Assembly: GCA_946402065.1 (NCBI GenBank)
Contig: CAMIVR010000055.1
Location: forward strand, 1-32,026
DNA length: 32,026 nucleotides
Origin: an uncultured Brevibacillus sp.
Lineage (GTDB): Bacteria > Bacillota > Bacilli > Brevibacillales > Brevibacillaceae
Reading direction: 5' to 3'
In this document: positions 7,932 to 16,267 of the stretch, one piece after another
Layout: every line of letters starts with the position of its first letter
How positions within the stretch are numbered: position 1 is the first letter of the stretch
The notes under the pieces: generated by a model
What the model was told of the DNA's origin: nothing
Databases searched by the model: none
What the model saw: the letters and a program-made list of their open reading frames with translations, nothing else
Made by a program: the position numbers and the translations under genes

Positions 7932-7940
7932 ATCATAACA
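7932..7940 (-). promoter_or_regulatory. Extended -10 promoter of rodA-like gene
   Basis: Minus-strand TGTTATGAT fits the TGnTATAAT extended -10 pattern with one mismatch. A perfect TTGACA occurs further upstream (plus 7960-7965) but 22 bases away, too far for normal use. The start point would be about 30 bases before the gene. Confidence 0.5.
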
Positions 7941-8102
7941 CAGGATGGGACGGCTGTGCTGTCAATTTTCTCCCAGACATTCGTCCGCCCGTCTCGTCCT
8001 GTCTGCCGGCAGCCGGCTGATCACACCAGGAGGGGGAGCTGCTGTCAAAATGCCGCTATATATCAGAGACATCCAGACGGGAAAACGGTTCCCGTTTCAA
8101 CG

Positions 8103-8134
8103 AAAAAGACCAACCTGAGCATACACAAGGTTGG
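8103..8134 (-). terminator. Terminator of the gamma-glutamyltransferase gene
   Basis: CCAACCT and AGGTTGG form a 7-bp stem with an 11-base loop, followed on the minus strand by TCTTTTT. It lies 39 bases after the stop codon. Confidence 0.8.
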
Positions 8135-8173
8135 CCTGTCTTCCGATTGTCCGTTTACCGAAGCGCTGCGCTC

Positions 8174-9784
8174 CTACCAGGCCGCAATATGCGCGTCGGT
8201 CCGCGGTTCCGCCCCGCCGATCAGTACGTTTGACTCCGGGTCCCTGAGGATGATTTGGCCGCGGCCAAAACTGTCGGATTCCAGCGCAATCTTGATCTGA
8301 TGTCCCCGTCTCGCCAGCTCGTGGGCGATGTGTTCGGGGGTGCCGCGCTCAAGCAGCACCGTCTTGTCCTCGACCCACTGGCACCGTGGAGCGTCCAGCG
8401 CGGCTTGCGGATTCATGGCAAAATCAATCATGTTCATGATCACCTGTACATGGCCTTGAGGCTGCATGAACCCGCCCATGACGCCAAAAGGCCCGACCGG
8501 CTGATCATCCTTGGTCAAAAAGCCCGGGATAATCGTGTGATACGTGCGTTTTCCCGGGGCCAGGCAGTTGACGTGCCCGGGATCCAGGGAGAAGTTGTTG
8601 CCGCGATTTTGCAGGTTGATCCCTGTATCCGGGACAACCAGGCCGGAGCCAAAATCCGTGTAATTGCTCTGGATAAAGGAAACCATGTTGCCTGCCCCGT
8701 CAGCAGTCGCCAAATACACCGTACCACCTTCAGGCGGTTTGCCGATTTCCGGCGTCAGCGCCGTATCCGTGATTAACCGGCGGCGTTCATCGGCGTAGCG
8801 CTCGGACAACATCCCGTCGATATTTGCCGTCATGAGGTCGCGCTGCGTGATGTAGTGGCTGCCGTCGGCAAAGGCCAGCTTGATTGCCTCAATCGTCTTG
8901 TGGTATGTATCGGGATCCTCTTTGGCCGCAAAGGTAAAGCCTTTGAGCATGTTGAGCGCCATCAGGGCGATCATTCCCTGACCGTTAGGGGGAATCTCCC
9001 AGACATCATAGCCGCGATAATTCACGCCGATGGGCGTAACCCACTCGGGAGCATACTCGGCCAGATCGGCCTTGCTCAAATATCCGCCCGTTTCCTGCGA
9101 AAACGCTGCGATTTTGTCAGCCAGCTCACCGCGGTAAAACGCCTCTGCCTTCGTCTCGGCAATCAGCCGCAGCGTTTGGGCATGGGCTGGCGATTTCCAC
9201 ACCTCGCCTATTCGCGGAGCGCGACCGTCGGGAGCAAACGTACTGAACCAATGACGAAATTCCGGGCCGCTAAGCTGCTTGGACAGTTCCGCATAAGCGA
9301 CAGACCAGAATTTCCCGAGCATGGGCGAAATCGGGTAGCCTTCTTCGGCATAGCGAATCGCCGGACCCAGCACGTCTGTCAACGGCAGCTTGCCGAATCG
9401 CTCCGACAGGGCCGCCCAGGCAGCAGGCGCCCCCGGTACCGTGACGGGAATCCATCCGTACTCGGGCATTTCCGTATGTCCGAGCGCCCTGACCGCTTCC
9501 AGCGTAATCGCCTTTGGCGATGGACCGCTCGCATTGAGTCCATGCAGCTTTCCCTTCGTCCAAACGAGCGCAAAGGCATCTCCGCCAATCCCGTTCGACG
9601 TCGGCTCCACGACTGTCAAACACGCAGCCGTAGCGATAGCCGCATCGATCGCATTTCCGCCTTTTTGCAGAATCTCCAGCCCGGCTTGTGCTGCCAGCGG
9701 TTGCGACGTAGCGACCATGCCGTTATTCGCGAAGACATTCATCCGCCGCGACGAATATGGATGAGACAAATAGTTCCTCTTCAT
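8174..9784 (-). CDS. ywrD: Gamma-glutamyltransferase family protein (YwrD-like)
   Basis: Enzymes of this Ntn-hydrolase family cleave or transfer gamma-glutamyl groups from glutathione-like peptides after self-cleavage into two subunits. The 536-residue protein starts at ATG 9784 behind GGGGGG; an upstream TTG is less likely. The N-terminal GGNAIDAAIA and GIGGDAF motifs are present. The likely self-cleavage Thr is Thr355 in GGTVYLATADG, followed by MVSFIQSNYTDFGSG. There is no N-terminal hydrophobic segment, so unlike secreted GGT it is probably cytoplasmic. The sequence resembles B. subtilis YwrD. It follows the two chromate-transporter genes after 75 bases and may share their transcript, although TTGACA-N17-TATGTG lies in the gap. 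Confidence 0.92.
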   Translation of the reverse strand: MKRNYLSHPYSSRRMNVFANNGMVATSQPLAAQAGLEILQKGGNAIDAAIATAACLTVVEPTSNGIGGDAFALVWTKGKLHGLNASGPSPKAITLEAVRALGHTEMPEYGWIPVTVPGAPAAWAALSERFGKLPLTDVLGPAIRYAEEGYPISPMLGKFWSVAYAELSKQLSGPEFRHWFSTFAPDGRAPRIGEVWKSPAHAQTLRLIAETKAEAFYRGELADKIAAFSQETGGYLSKADLAEYAPEWVTPIGVNYRGYDVWEIPPNGQGMIALMALNMLKGFTFAAKEDPDTYHKTIEAIKLAFADGSHYITQRDLMTANIDGMLSERYADERRRLITDTALTPEIGKPPEGGTVYLATADGAGNMVSFIQSNYTDFGSGLVVPDTGINLQNRGNNFSLDPGHVNCLAPGKRTYHTIIPGFLTKDDQPVGPFGVMGGFMQPQGHVQVIMNMIDFAMNPQAALDAPRCQWVEDKTVLLERGTPEHIAHELARRGHQIKIALESDSFGRGQIILRDPESNVLIGGAEPRTDAHIAAW

Positions 9785-9859
9785 GACATCCCCCCGCTTT
9801 CCCAATTAACAGAAATCTCCGTTGCACATATGTCGAATAAACATGGCTGTCAAATCCGT

Positions 9860-10390
9860 CTAGGCCAAAAATATCGCTCCGTAACAGAGTGAACCCAAAA
9901 TGACCCATGCCGGATGAACCTTCCATTTTTCCATCAAGAGCAAGCTGGCCACGGCGAGAAAAATGGTCGTCCAGATGCCGGAACGCTGCCAAAATTCATA
10001 AAAAAACTGATAGCCGATTACCCCGAGCATGACCGCGATCGTCGGGCGAATGTACGCCGTCATCCGTTTGACGCGCGGCGAATCCTTATGCCGATAGAGA
10101 AAGCCGAGCAAAAAGATCATCGCCAGTAGCGATGGCGCGACCGTGGCAAACAAGGCGACAAACGAACCGAGTAGGCCCCCCACCTCATAGCCGATTTGTC
10201 CGGCCATTTTGGTGGCGATCGGGCCAGGCAGAGCATTTCCTAACGCCAACGTTTGACCGAACTGCTCCATCGTCAACCAGTGGTAGCGGTTCACAACCTC
10301 GTTCTGGATCAGCGGAATGGAGGATGGCCCGCCGCCGTATCCGACGATGCCCGGGATGAAGAAGGCTAAAAAAATCTGCCAGTAAATCAT
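9860..10390 (-). CDS. Chromate transporter, short-chain subunit (second of pair)
   Basis: This 176-residue membrane protein is one half of a split CHR transporter; two short proteins replace the single long ChrA and together export chromate. The CHR signature GYGGGPSSIPL lies near residue 17 and NALPGPIATKMAGQIGY near 52, followed by several hydrophobic helices. The ATG overlaps the stop of the upstream partner (ATGA), which indicates translational coupling and decides the start over a longer frame. It corresponds to one of the B. subtilis YwrA/YwrB pair. Confidence 0.92.
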   Translation of the reverse strand: MIYWQIFLAFFIPGIVGYGGGPSSIPLIQNEVVNRYHWLTMEQFGQTLALGNALPGPIATKMAGQIGYEVGGLLGSFVALFATVAPSLLAMIFLLGFLYRHKDSPRVKRMTAYIRPTIAVMLGVIGYQFFYEFWQRSGIWTTIFLAVASLLLMEKWKVHPAWVILGSLCYGAIFLA

Positions 10391-10953
10391 GCTGTTTCCC
10401 TCGCTTTGCCTTCTCCTGCCTCCTTGTCTCTTTTCAGCAGGGCGTACAGGATCAGGACGCCGATCACAATGCCCGGATGTATGTTCAGCCATTGCAGCAC
10501 GACCAGATTGGCCGCTATGAGCAGTAGTGTAATCAAAATCCCTTGGGTTTTCCAATCTTTCTTTAACATATCGTAGGTCATGACGATCAGCATCACGCCG
10601 ACGACCGGCCCAACGGCAGCAATCGCGCCGGAAACTCTTGGCATGTCCTTCAGATTGGCGACGGCGCCAAGCAGCAGGATCATGGCGATCACCGTCGGCA
10701 GAACGGTTGCAAGCGTGGCAATCATCAATCCGTTGAATCCGGCGAGGCGATACCCGATGTACCCGGCCATTTTGGTGGCAATCGGGCCGGGCAATGTGTT
10801 GGCCAACGCCAATATGTCGGTAAATTCTTCATCCGTATGCCACTTGTAACGCTCAACCACTTCTTTGTGGACGAGCGGTATCGCAGAGGGGCCACCACCG
10901 TAACCTAATAGCCCCGAACGGAAAAAAGCGACGAATATATCTACGTACAGCAC
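10387..10953 (-). CDS. Chromate transporter, short-chain subunit (first of pair)
   Basis: This 188-residue CHR-family membrane protein starts with GTG behind GGGAGGGTG. It has the same two signatures as its partner, GYGGGPSAIPL and NTLPGPIATKMAGYIGY, and five to six hydrophobic helices. Pairs like this work as heterodimers with opposite topology in B. subtilis. A consensus-like promoter lies about 130 bases upstream. The divergent Lrp/AsnC gene across the 369-base gap is the likely repressor, as for the ywrC/chrS regulator of the B. subtilis pair. Confidence 0.92.
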   Translation of the reverse strand: MLYVDIFVAFFRSGLLGYGGGPSAIPLVHKEVVERYKWHTDEEFTDILALANTLPGPIATKMAGYIGYRLAGFNGLMIATLATVLPTVIAMILLLGAVANLKDMPRVSGAIAAVGPVVGVMLIVMTYDMLKKDWKTQGILITLLLIAANLVVLQWLNIHPGIVIGVLILYALLKRDKEAGEGKARETA

Positions 10954-11089
10954 CCTGTCACCCTCCCAAGCAGAAAAACTTGGCTTGTCGCCAATTTGCC
11001 ATCTCCTTTACATCAATATATAAAAAAAGACATTTCAGAACGAAACGGAATCAAAAATAAGAAAAAGCTTTATTTTAGTATATAATCGA

Positions 11090-11118
11090 ATTATAAAAAA
11101 GTTCCTTTTGAATGTCTA
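11090..11118 (-). promoter_or_regulatory. Sigma-A-type promoter of the chromate transporter operon
   Basis: On the minus strand TAGACA and a perfect TATAAT are spaced by 17 bases. It reads towards the chromate-transporter genes and gives a leader of about 130 bases. A small GC-rich hairpin (11128-11146) lies just upstream of the -35. Confidence 0.7.
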
Positions 11119-11207
11119 GGATAAATCGCCCGGCCTGCCACCGGGCAGAGGATACTCCTAGTAATCATTCAGGCTGGCAAGTATAATCAGGATATGACAC
11201 TAAGGGC

Positions 11208-11299
11208 TCGCGATGAAATTAGTTCCTGCTTTTGCTGGCAAAATATCAGCGATTTTTTGATTTTATGTCAGCAAATTAGCGGAAGTTATTTCATCGCGA
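11208..11299. repeat. 12-bp perfect inverted repeat upstream of the Lrp-like regulator
   Basis: TCGCGATGAAAT at 11208-11219 is the exact reverse complement of 11288-11299, with 68 bases between. The enclosed stretch carries further partial repeats (TTTTGCTGGCAAAA, GTCAGCAAATT) like loose Lrp half-sites. The arrangement suggests cooperative regulator binding or a stem in the leader of the regulator mRNA. Confidence 0.75.
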
Positions 11300-11322
11300 T
11301 GCCCGACGGAAAAGGTGAGACG

Positions 11323-11772
11323 ATGAAGTTAGATGATATCGATAGAAAATTGCTGGAACTGTTGACGGAAGACGGTCGTGCCTCTTACGTTGATCTAGGG
11401 AAGAAGCTGAATCTCTCTCGTGTCGCTGTCCGTGAACGAATCAACCAGCTGCGTGAAGCCGGGATAATCGAAAAGTTTACAGCGGTGATCAACTCGGAAA
11501 AAGTCGGGAAAACCGTATCCGCCTTTTTTGAAGTCGACGTGGAGCCGATGTACTTCGTCGAAGTAGCGCAAAAGCTGGCCGACAATCCCAGTGTCGCCAG
11601 CATTTATCAGATGACTGGGCCAAGCACTCTGCACATGCACGTACTGGTAGAGGACTTTGTCAAATTGGAAAATTTCACAAACAATGAATTATATGCATTT
11701 AAAGGCATTACCCGCGTTGCAAGCCACATATTGCTTCGCCGCTTTAAGAGCCGCAGCGGGCTCAAGCTGTAA
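11323..11772 (+). CDS. ywrC: Lrp/AsnC-family transcriptional regulator (YwrC/ChrS-like)
   Basis: The 149-residue protein starts at ATG 11323 behind AAAGGTGAG; the frame remains open upstream but with no ribosome site. The N-terminal helix-turn-helix (about 4-52, LDDIDRKLLELL to REAGIIEKF) and the C-terminal RAM effector domain (about 65-140) are typical. It is divergent from the chromate transporter genes and near a YwrD-like GGT, the same set as B. subtilis ywrA-ywrB-ywrC-ywrD, where the Lrp-type protein controls the chromate genes. I infer autoregulation and control of the chromate operon from the shared intergenic region. Confidence 0.92.
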   Translation: MKLDDIDRKLLELLTEDGRASYVDLGKKLNLSRVAVRERINQLREAGIIEKFTAVINSEKVGKTVSAFFEVDVEPMYFVEVAQKLADNPSVASIYQMTGPSTLHMHVLVEDFVKLENFTNNELYAFKGITRVASHILLRRFKSRSGLKL

Positions 11773-11824
11773 CCACGCCAATAACGGAACGGTCGCCACA
11801 GGCCAAAGAAGGTGATACCGTATC

Positions 11825-11849
11825 AAAAAAAACCACCGATTGCTCGGTG
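11825..11849 (-). terminator. Terminator of the tetR-map operon
   Basis: CACCGA-TTGC-TCGGTG forms a 6-bp stem with a tetraloop; on the minus strand it is followed by a run of eight T. It lies about 80 bases past the map stop. Confidence 0.82.
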
Positions 11850-11928
11850 ATTTGAATGATCCCTTGCTGACCTGACGTCCGCTGGCACACTCCCTATACC
11901 TGTACTTGGGAACGGTCAGGTTCTTCGC

Positions 11929-12684
11929 TTACACCCCTGCCTGTTCGGTCAACACGATCGGCCCCTGTTCTGTAATGGCGATGGTATGCTCATACTGTGC
12001 GGACAGCTTGCCATCTGCTGTCCTCGCTGTCCACCCGTCATCATCTATCGTCATCCGGTACGTGCCTGCATTGATCATCGGCTCAATCGTCAGCACCATG
12101 CCAGCTTTCAGGCGGAAGCCTTTGCCCGGCGTACCGATGTGAATATAAGTAGGCTCCTCATGCATTTCTCTGCCCACCCCATGCGCTGCCAACTCGCGAA
12201 CGACAGAGAACCCATGCTTTTGCGCATGTGTTTGGACGGCGTGCATGACATCGCCGATGCGGTTGCCGACGACAGCGCGCTCAATGCCGATATACAGGCA
12301 CTCCCTGGTTACATCCATCAATTTCTGCGCCTCGTCGGATACGGCACCGACGGCGTAGCACCACCCTGAATCCCCTACCCAGCCATTGCACTTGGCGACA
12401 ATGTCGATGGTCACGATATCTCCATTCTTAAGCGGTTTTTTGCTGGGAAAGCCATGCGCAATTACATCGTTTACCGAGGCACAGGTAGCATACTGGTAGC
12501 CATTGAAGCCCTTGGTATACGGTATTCCGCCAAGCTCCTGTATCCGTCTGTCCACATAGTCATTGATTTCCTGCGTCGTGATCCCCGGTTTGATCATGTT
12601 CGCGATTTCCTTGTGGCACGTAGCGACGATTCGTCCGGCTGCCTTCATTTGCTCGATTTCTTCCGGCGTTTTCAAAATCACCAT
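11929..12684 (-). CDS. map: Type I methionine aminopeptidase
   Basis: MetAP removes the initiator Met from new proteins in the cytoplasm. The 251-residue protein has the five metal ligands of the family: Asp94, Asp105, His168, Glu201 and Glu232, plus the substrate-contacting His77. The length is that of the short bacterial type I enzymes without an N-terminal extension. It is not in the usual ribosomal/secY/adk context, so it is probably a second, accessory copy. It begins four bases after a TetR-family gene and must be co-transcribed with it. Confidence 0.95.
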   Translation of the reverse strand: MVILKTPEEIEQMKAAGRIVATCHKEIANMIKPGITTQEINDYVDRRIQELGGIPYTKGFNGYQYATCASVNDVIAHGFPSKKPLKNGDIVTIDIVAKCNGWVGDSGWCYAVGAVSDEAQKLMDVTRECLYIGIERAVVGNRIGDVMHAVQTHAQKHGFSVVRELAAHGVGREMHEEPTYIHIGTPGKGFRLKAGMVLTIEPMINAGTYRMTIDDDGWTARTADGKLSAQYEHTIAITEQGPIVLTEQAGV

Positions 12685-12688
12685 CCGT

Positions 12689-13300
12689 CTATTCCTCCCG
12701 GATACCTTTTAGCAGTACATTCGTCAAAAAAGCGGGATCGAGGCTGTGATTCCCGTGGTACATGTAAATTCCGTAGCAGCCGATGAAAGCGCCGATCATC
12801 GTGTTTGCCGTTTTTTCGACATCGAGGCGATGCGGCACATCAGAGCAGGCCACTGCTGCTCGCAGACACTGAACGACTGGCTGGTACAAGCTTTCCTGAA
12901 ACTGCTGCCGGCTGTGCCCGCGGGCTTCGGGTTCGAGTCCGGCAAAGTTCTCCGCCGCCAGTTTGAAGACAAAAAATGCTGCCGGCTGTTCTCTCCACAA
13001 CACCGGCAGTCTGTTGCAATAGCGCTCCAACTGCTGCAGCGGACGTTCACTCCCGGAAAAGACAGCTTGGGTCATCGCTGCGGCCAGCTCGAAGCCCTTT
13101 TTCAGCAAATCAGCCAGCAAGAGGTGCTTGTTGCTGTAGTAGTGATAGACCGTTCCGTAGCCTAATTTTGCCTGTTTGGCTACATCGCGAATATCGAGAC
13201 TGGTCCCGGCCTCCAGATATACCTGCTCTGCCGCGGCCAATATTTGCTGTGTCCGTTTTTCTCTGATCTCTTCACATTGTTCCTTCGTACGCGGAGACAT
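12689..13300 (-). CDS. TetR/AcrR-family transcriptional regulator
   Basis: This 203-residue protein starts at ATG 13300, well spaced from AAGGGGTGG; a GTG three codons earlier lies in that site. The N-terminal helix-turn-helix reads SLDIRDVAKQAKLGYGTVY followed by HYYSNKHLLLADLL, standard for TetR. The C-terminal ligand-binding domain is helical and not specific. The gene is immediately followed by map (4-base gap). A palindromic site just upstream is its likely own operator. The ligand is unknown. Confidence 0.9.
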   Translation of the reverse strand: MSPRTKEQCEEIREKRTQQILAAAEQVYLEAGTSLDIRDVAKQAKLGYGTVYHYYSNKHLLLADLLKKGFELAAAMTQAVFSGSERPLQQLERYCNRLPVLWREQPAAFFVFKLAAENFAGLEPEARGHSRQQFQESLYQPVVQCLRAAVACSDVPHRLDVEKTANTMIGAFIGCYGIYMYHGNHSLDPAFLTNVLLKGIREE

Positions 13301-13314
13301 GTAGCCCACCCCTT

Positions 13315-13342
13315 ATTTTTGACCTGCAATTATGTCGAAAAT
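13315..13342. promoter_or_regulatory. Candidate TetR operator
   Basis: ATTTTTGAC and GTCGAAAAT form an inverted repeat matching at 8 of 9 positions around a 10-base spacer. It lies 15 bases before the TetR start, as expected for autorepression. Confidence 0.5.
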
Positions 13343-13545
13343 AAAATAACACATTGTTCCATGATTTGCAAGCCGGCTCCTTTTCTGACGTGCGCCTTTC
13401 TCGTCTCGTGACTCATTTTTTCAAATCGTTACGAATATTGTTTTACTATTAAACATTGCTTATCTAGTTGACCCTCCTTAGCTTCCCTCCACACTTTTGC
13501 AATGAACACACCACAGCAAATTCCGATTGGAAAGGAAGGATAGCG

Positions 13546-13710
13546 ATGACTCTCTCTGAATGCTGTGGCGCGGCAACAAAGCTTGAGTACCGGTCGGATC
13601 ACCCTCACGTCTACGACGACGCGTATGATTTGCTGTTTCCGATGGTTACCTGTTCGAAATGTGGAAAGGTAATCGGTCTTGCCTCTCATCCCACGGAGAC
13701 GGACGGCTGA
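13546..13710 (+). CDS. Small Cys-rich protein with a CxxC pair
   Basis: This 54-residue protein starts at an ATG preceded by GGAAAGGAAGGA. It has adjacent Cys6-Cys7 in SECCGAA and a later CSKCG motif, four cysteines that could make a small zinc ribbon (spacing of about 29 residues). No membrane segment. I do not recognise a named family. It lies 90 bases before the succinate dehydrogenase operon on the same strand. Function unknown; a DNA- or metal-binding role is only a guess. Confidence 0.7.
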   Translation: MTLSECCGAATKLEYRSDHPHVYDDAYDLLFPMVTCSKCGKVIGLASHPTETDG

Positions 13711-13799
13711 ACCTGATTGGACCGTATGGATAGGGTATCACCTGTGGAGGAAGCCGCTGGGACAGTTTTGACACAGAAAAATAGTGAAGGAGAATGGCT

Positions 13800-14435
13800 A
13801 TGCAATTGCAGAGAGCCTTGACTCGGAGCAAGAAAACCGACTTTTTGGTGGAAGCGGTTCAGACAGTCAGTGGCTTGTTGTTGGTTGGGTTCTTGTGGAC
13901 GCATATGCTTTTTGTCGCCTCGATCCTGTTAGGGATAGAGGCCTTTAACACGTTGGCCCACTTTATGGAACGGTTTCGCCTGCTGGACCTCGCCGTCATC
14001 TTTATCATCATCACGGTGGGCGCACACGTCGGCGCCGTGCTGCGTCGCATTCCCGGCCGCTGGCAGGAGCAGAGGGTGGTCTGGAAGCACGCGAAGACGA
14101 TCAAGCACGGCGACACCTGGTCCTGGCTGTTCCAGGCCGTCACCGGCAGCGCGATGCTGCTCTTGATCATCATCCACGTATTCGTCGTCGTCTACGTCGG
14201 CATCGATTCGAAGCTGAGCGCCGATCGGGTGCACTCCTGGATGCTGCTGTTTTACTTCGTTCTGCTCGTGCTCGCCGAGTACCACGCCAGTGTCGGATTG
14301 TATCGGGCGCTGGTCAAATGGGGCTTCGTGAAGCGGCACAGCGTCAAGCGCGTGCTGTCGGTCATCACGGTCTGTACGATCGCGCTGGGGCTGATTAGCT
14401 TGTGGGTATTTTATACGCTGGGGGGTTCAGTATGA
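13800..14435 (+). CDS. sdhC: Succinate dehydrogenase/fumarate reductase cytochrome b subunit (di-heme, Wolinella FrdC type)
   Basis: The membrane anchor binds two b hemes and exchanges electrons with menaquinone. The 211-residue protein has five helices. Four His match the Wolinella FrdC heme ligands: His35, His76, His126 and His162. Glu160 in AEYHASVGLYR aligns with the Glu that carries protons across the membrane in that enzyme. The second ATG (13800) is chosen because it is 7 bases from GAAGGAG; the first (13794) touches it. It overlaps the flavoprotein gene by ATGA. The sequence is closer to Wolinella FrdC than to the B. subtilis SdhC I recall. Confidence 0.9.
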   Translation: MQLQRALTRSKKTDFLVEAVQTVSGLLLVGFLWTHMLFVASILLGIEAFNTLAHFMERFRLLDLAVIFIIITVGAHVGAVLRRIPGRWQEQRVVWKHAKTIKHGDTWSWLFQAVTGSAMLLLIIIHVFVVVYVGIDSKLSADRVHSWMLLFYFVLLVLAEYHASVGLYRALVKWGFVKRHSVKRVLSVITVCTIALGLISLWVFYTLGGSV

Positions 14436-16255
14436 GTCGTTACGACAGCTTTTCTTCAGATGTGTTAATCGTCGGAGCCGGATTAGCAGGTGAACGCGCA
14501 GCTGTTGAGGCCGCCACCCAAGGGTTGAACGTGATCATCCTAAGCCTGGTGCCTCCCAGGCGCTCCCACAGCTCAGCCGCCCAGGGCGGAATGCAAGCCT
14601 CGCTCGGCAACAGCGCCATGGGCAAAGGCGATAATCCGGACATTCACTTCGCCGATACGGTCAAAGGCTCTGACTGGGGCTGCGACCAGGATGTGGCCCG
14701 GCTGTTTGCCAAGACCGCCCCGATCGCCGTACGCCAGATGGCCTATTGGGGGATCCCCTGGAACCGCGTGGAGCCGGGCAAACGGATGTATGACGGGAAA
14801 GAAATTGAGGAGGATGCGGAAAAGCAAGGGCTGATCACCGCCCGCAACTTCGGCGGCACAGCCAAATGGCGCACCTGTTACACGGCTGACGGCACGGGCC
14901 ATACGCTGCTCTACACGATGGACAGCGTCGTCATCAAGCTGGGCATCACTGTGCACGACCGGACAGAAGTGCTCTCGCTGATTCACGACGGGACACGCTG
15001 CCTGGGTGTCGTCGCCAGATGCTTGCGGACCGGCAGCCTGCGGGTCTACACCGCCAAGTCGACCGTGATTGCCACAGGCGGCTACGGCAGACTGTACGGC
15101 GCTTCGACCAATGCCATTATCAATGAGGGCAGCGGCATGTTTGTCGCGTTGGAAACCGGACTGGTCCCGCTTGGCAATATGGAAGCAGTGCAGTTCCATC
15201 CGACCGGCATCGTGCCCTCCTGGATCTTGATAACCGAGGGCGCTCGCGGTGACGGCGGGTATTTGCTGGACAAAGACCTTCACCGTTTTATGCCCGATTA
15301 TGAGCCGAATAAAAAAGAATTGGCTTCCCGCGACGTCGTCTCCCGCCGAATTATGCAGCACATCCGCAAGGGCTACGGGGTTGACAGCCCCTACGGTCCG
15401 CACGTCTGGCTGGACATACGCCATCTCGGCGAAAAGCACATCAATACGAACCTGCGCGAAATCGCCAATATCAGCCGCAGCTTCACCGGCATCGATCCGG
15501 TGCACGATCTGATTCCCGTACGCCCGACGCAGCACTACAGCATGGGCGGGATCAGGACCAACATCGACGGTATGGCTTACGGCCTGGAAGGGTTGTTTGC
15601 TCTGGGCGAAGCCTCCTGCTGGGATATGCACGGCTTCAACCGGCTTGGCGGAAACTCTCTGGCAGAGACGATTGTCGCCGGCATGATCGTCGGCGACAAA
15701 ATCGCCAAATACACCAAAGAGGCTTCGCTCAACGTCTCTACCGCCCTGGTTGAAGAATATGTCAGAGTCCAGGAGGATCGCATCCAGGGGCTGATCCACA
15801 ACCGCAACGGCAAAGAAAACGTCTACGAGCTGCGTCGTAAGATGGAAGACATTCTCAGTGAAAACGTCGGGATTTTCCGCTCGCAAGAACCGTTGCAAAC
15901 AGCCGTCAATGAGCTGCACGTGCTGCACCAGCGCTCGCAGCATGTGGGATTGCGCAGCGGCGGACAAGGCGCCGACCCTGAGTTGGCCTCCGCTCTGCGG
16001 ATTACCGGCATGATTCGCTTGGCGTACTGCATCGCCGCCGGGGCGCTGGCGCGGACCGAAAGCCGCGGCAGCCACTACCGCGAGGACTTTCCCAAACGCG
16101 ATGACGCGAACTGGTTGAAGCGGACGCTGGCTTATTGGCCTGTCGGAGCGGAACAGCCGCGCTTGCAATACGAGCCTGTCAAGATTACCGAATTGCCGCC
16201 GGGTGACCGTGGTTATGGCGAAGCCAGCGCGTCAGCCGCCACGGCGAAACAATAG
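14432..16255 (+). CDS. sdhA: Succinate dehydrogenase/fumarate reductase flavoprotein subunit
   Basis: This 607-residue subunit carries covalent FAD and interconverts succinate and fumarate. Visible features are the Rossmann motif VGAGLAGERAA (14-24), the FAD-linking His46 in RRSHSSAAQGGM, QFHPTGIVPSWILITEGARGDGG with the active-site residues, and HYSMGGIRTN followed by GLEGLFALGEASCWDMHG. The start at 14432 overlaps the sdhC stop; the frame is open further upstream only inside sdhC. It is in a CAB operon. Direction in the cell (succinate oxidation or fumarate reduction) cannot be decided from sequence. Confidence 0.95.
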   Translation: MSRYDSFSSDVLIVGAGLAGERAAVEAATQGLNVIILSLVPPRRSHSSAAQGGMQASLGNSAMGKGDNPDIHFADTVKGSDWGCDQDVARLFAKTAPIAVRQMAYWGIPWNRVEPGKRMYDGKEIEEDAEKQGLITARNFGGTAKWRTCYTADGTGHTLLYTMDSVVIKLGITVHDRTEVLSLIHDGTRCLGVVARCLRTGSLRVYTAKSTVIATGGYGRLYGASTNAIINEGSGMFVALETGLVPLGNMEAVQFHPTGIVPSWILITEGARGDGGYLLDKDLHRFMPDYEPNKKELASRDVVSRRIMQHIRKGYGVDSPYGPHVWLDIRHLGEKHINTNLREIANISRSFTGIDPVHDLIPVRPTQHYSMGGIRTNIDGMAYGLEGLFALGEASCWDMHGFNRLGGNSLAETIVAGMIVGDKIAKYTKEASLNVSTALVEEYVRVQEDRIQGLIHNRNGKENVYELRRKMEDILSENVGIFRSQEPLQTAVNELHVLHQRSQHVGLRSGGQGADPELASALRITGMIRLAYCIAAGALARTESRGSHYREDFPKRDDANWLKRTLAYWPVGAEQPRLQYEPVKITELPPGDRGYGEASASAATAKQ

Positions 16256-16267
16256 GGGGTGCCAACG

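Noticed and set aside
7966..8100. Possible RNA element between rodA and GGT genes
   Set aside because: Small GC palindromes occur but no extended or known fold could be drawn.
9800..9853. TTGACA-N17-TATGTG as a separate promoter for GGT
   Set aside because: The -10 matches only three positions and the gap to the upstream gene is short, so co-transcription is equally likely.
8855..9892. Plus-strand open frame of 345 codons
   Set aside because: It is antisense to the gamma-glutamyltransferase gene, with an Arg-rich composition typical of a shadow frame.
11128..11146. GCCCGG/CCGGGC hairpin as a terminator
   Set aside because: It is followed by no T run on either strand and lies upstream of the chromate promoter.
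14573..16168. Minus-strand open frame of 531 codons
   Set aside because: It is an antisense shadow of the flavoprotein gene in GC-rich DNA; the plus strand has all FAD and active-site motifs.
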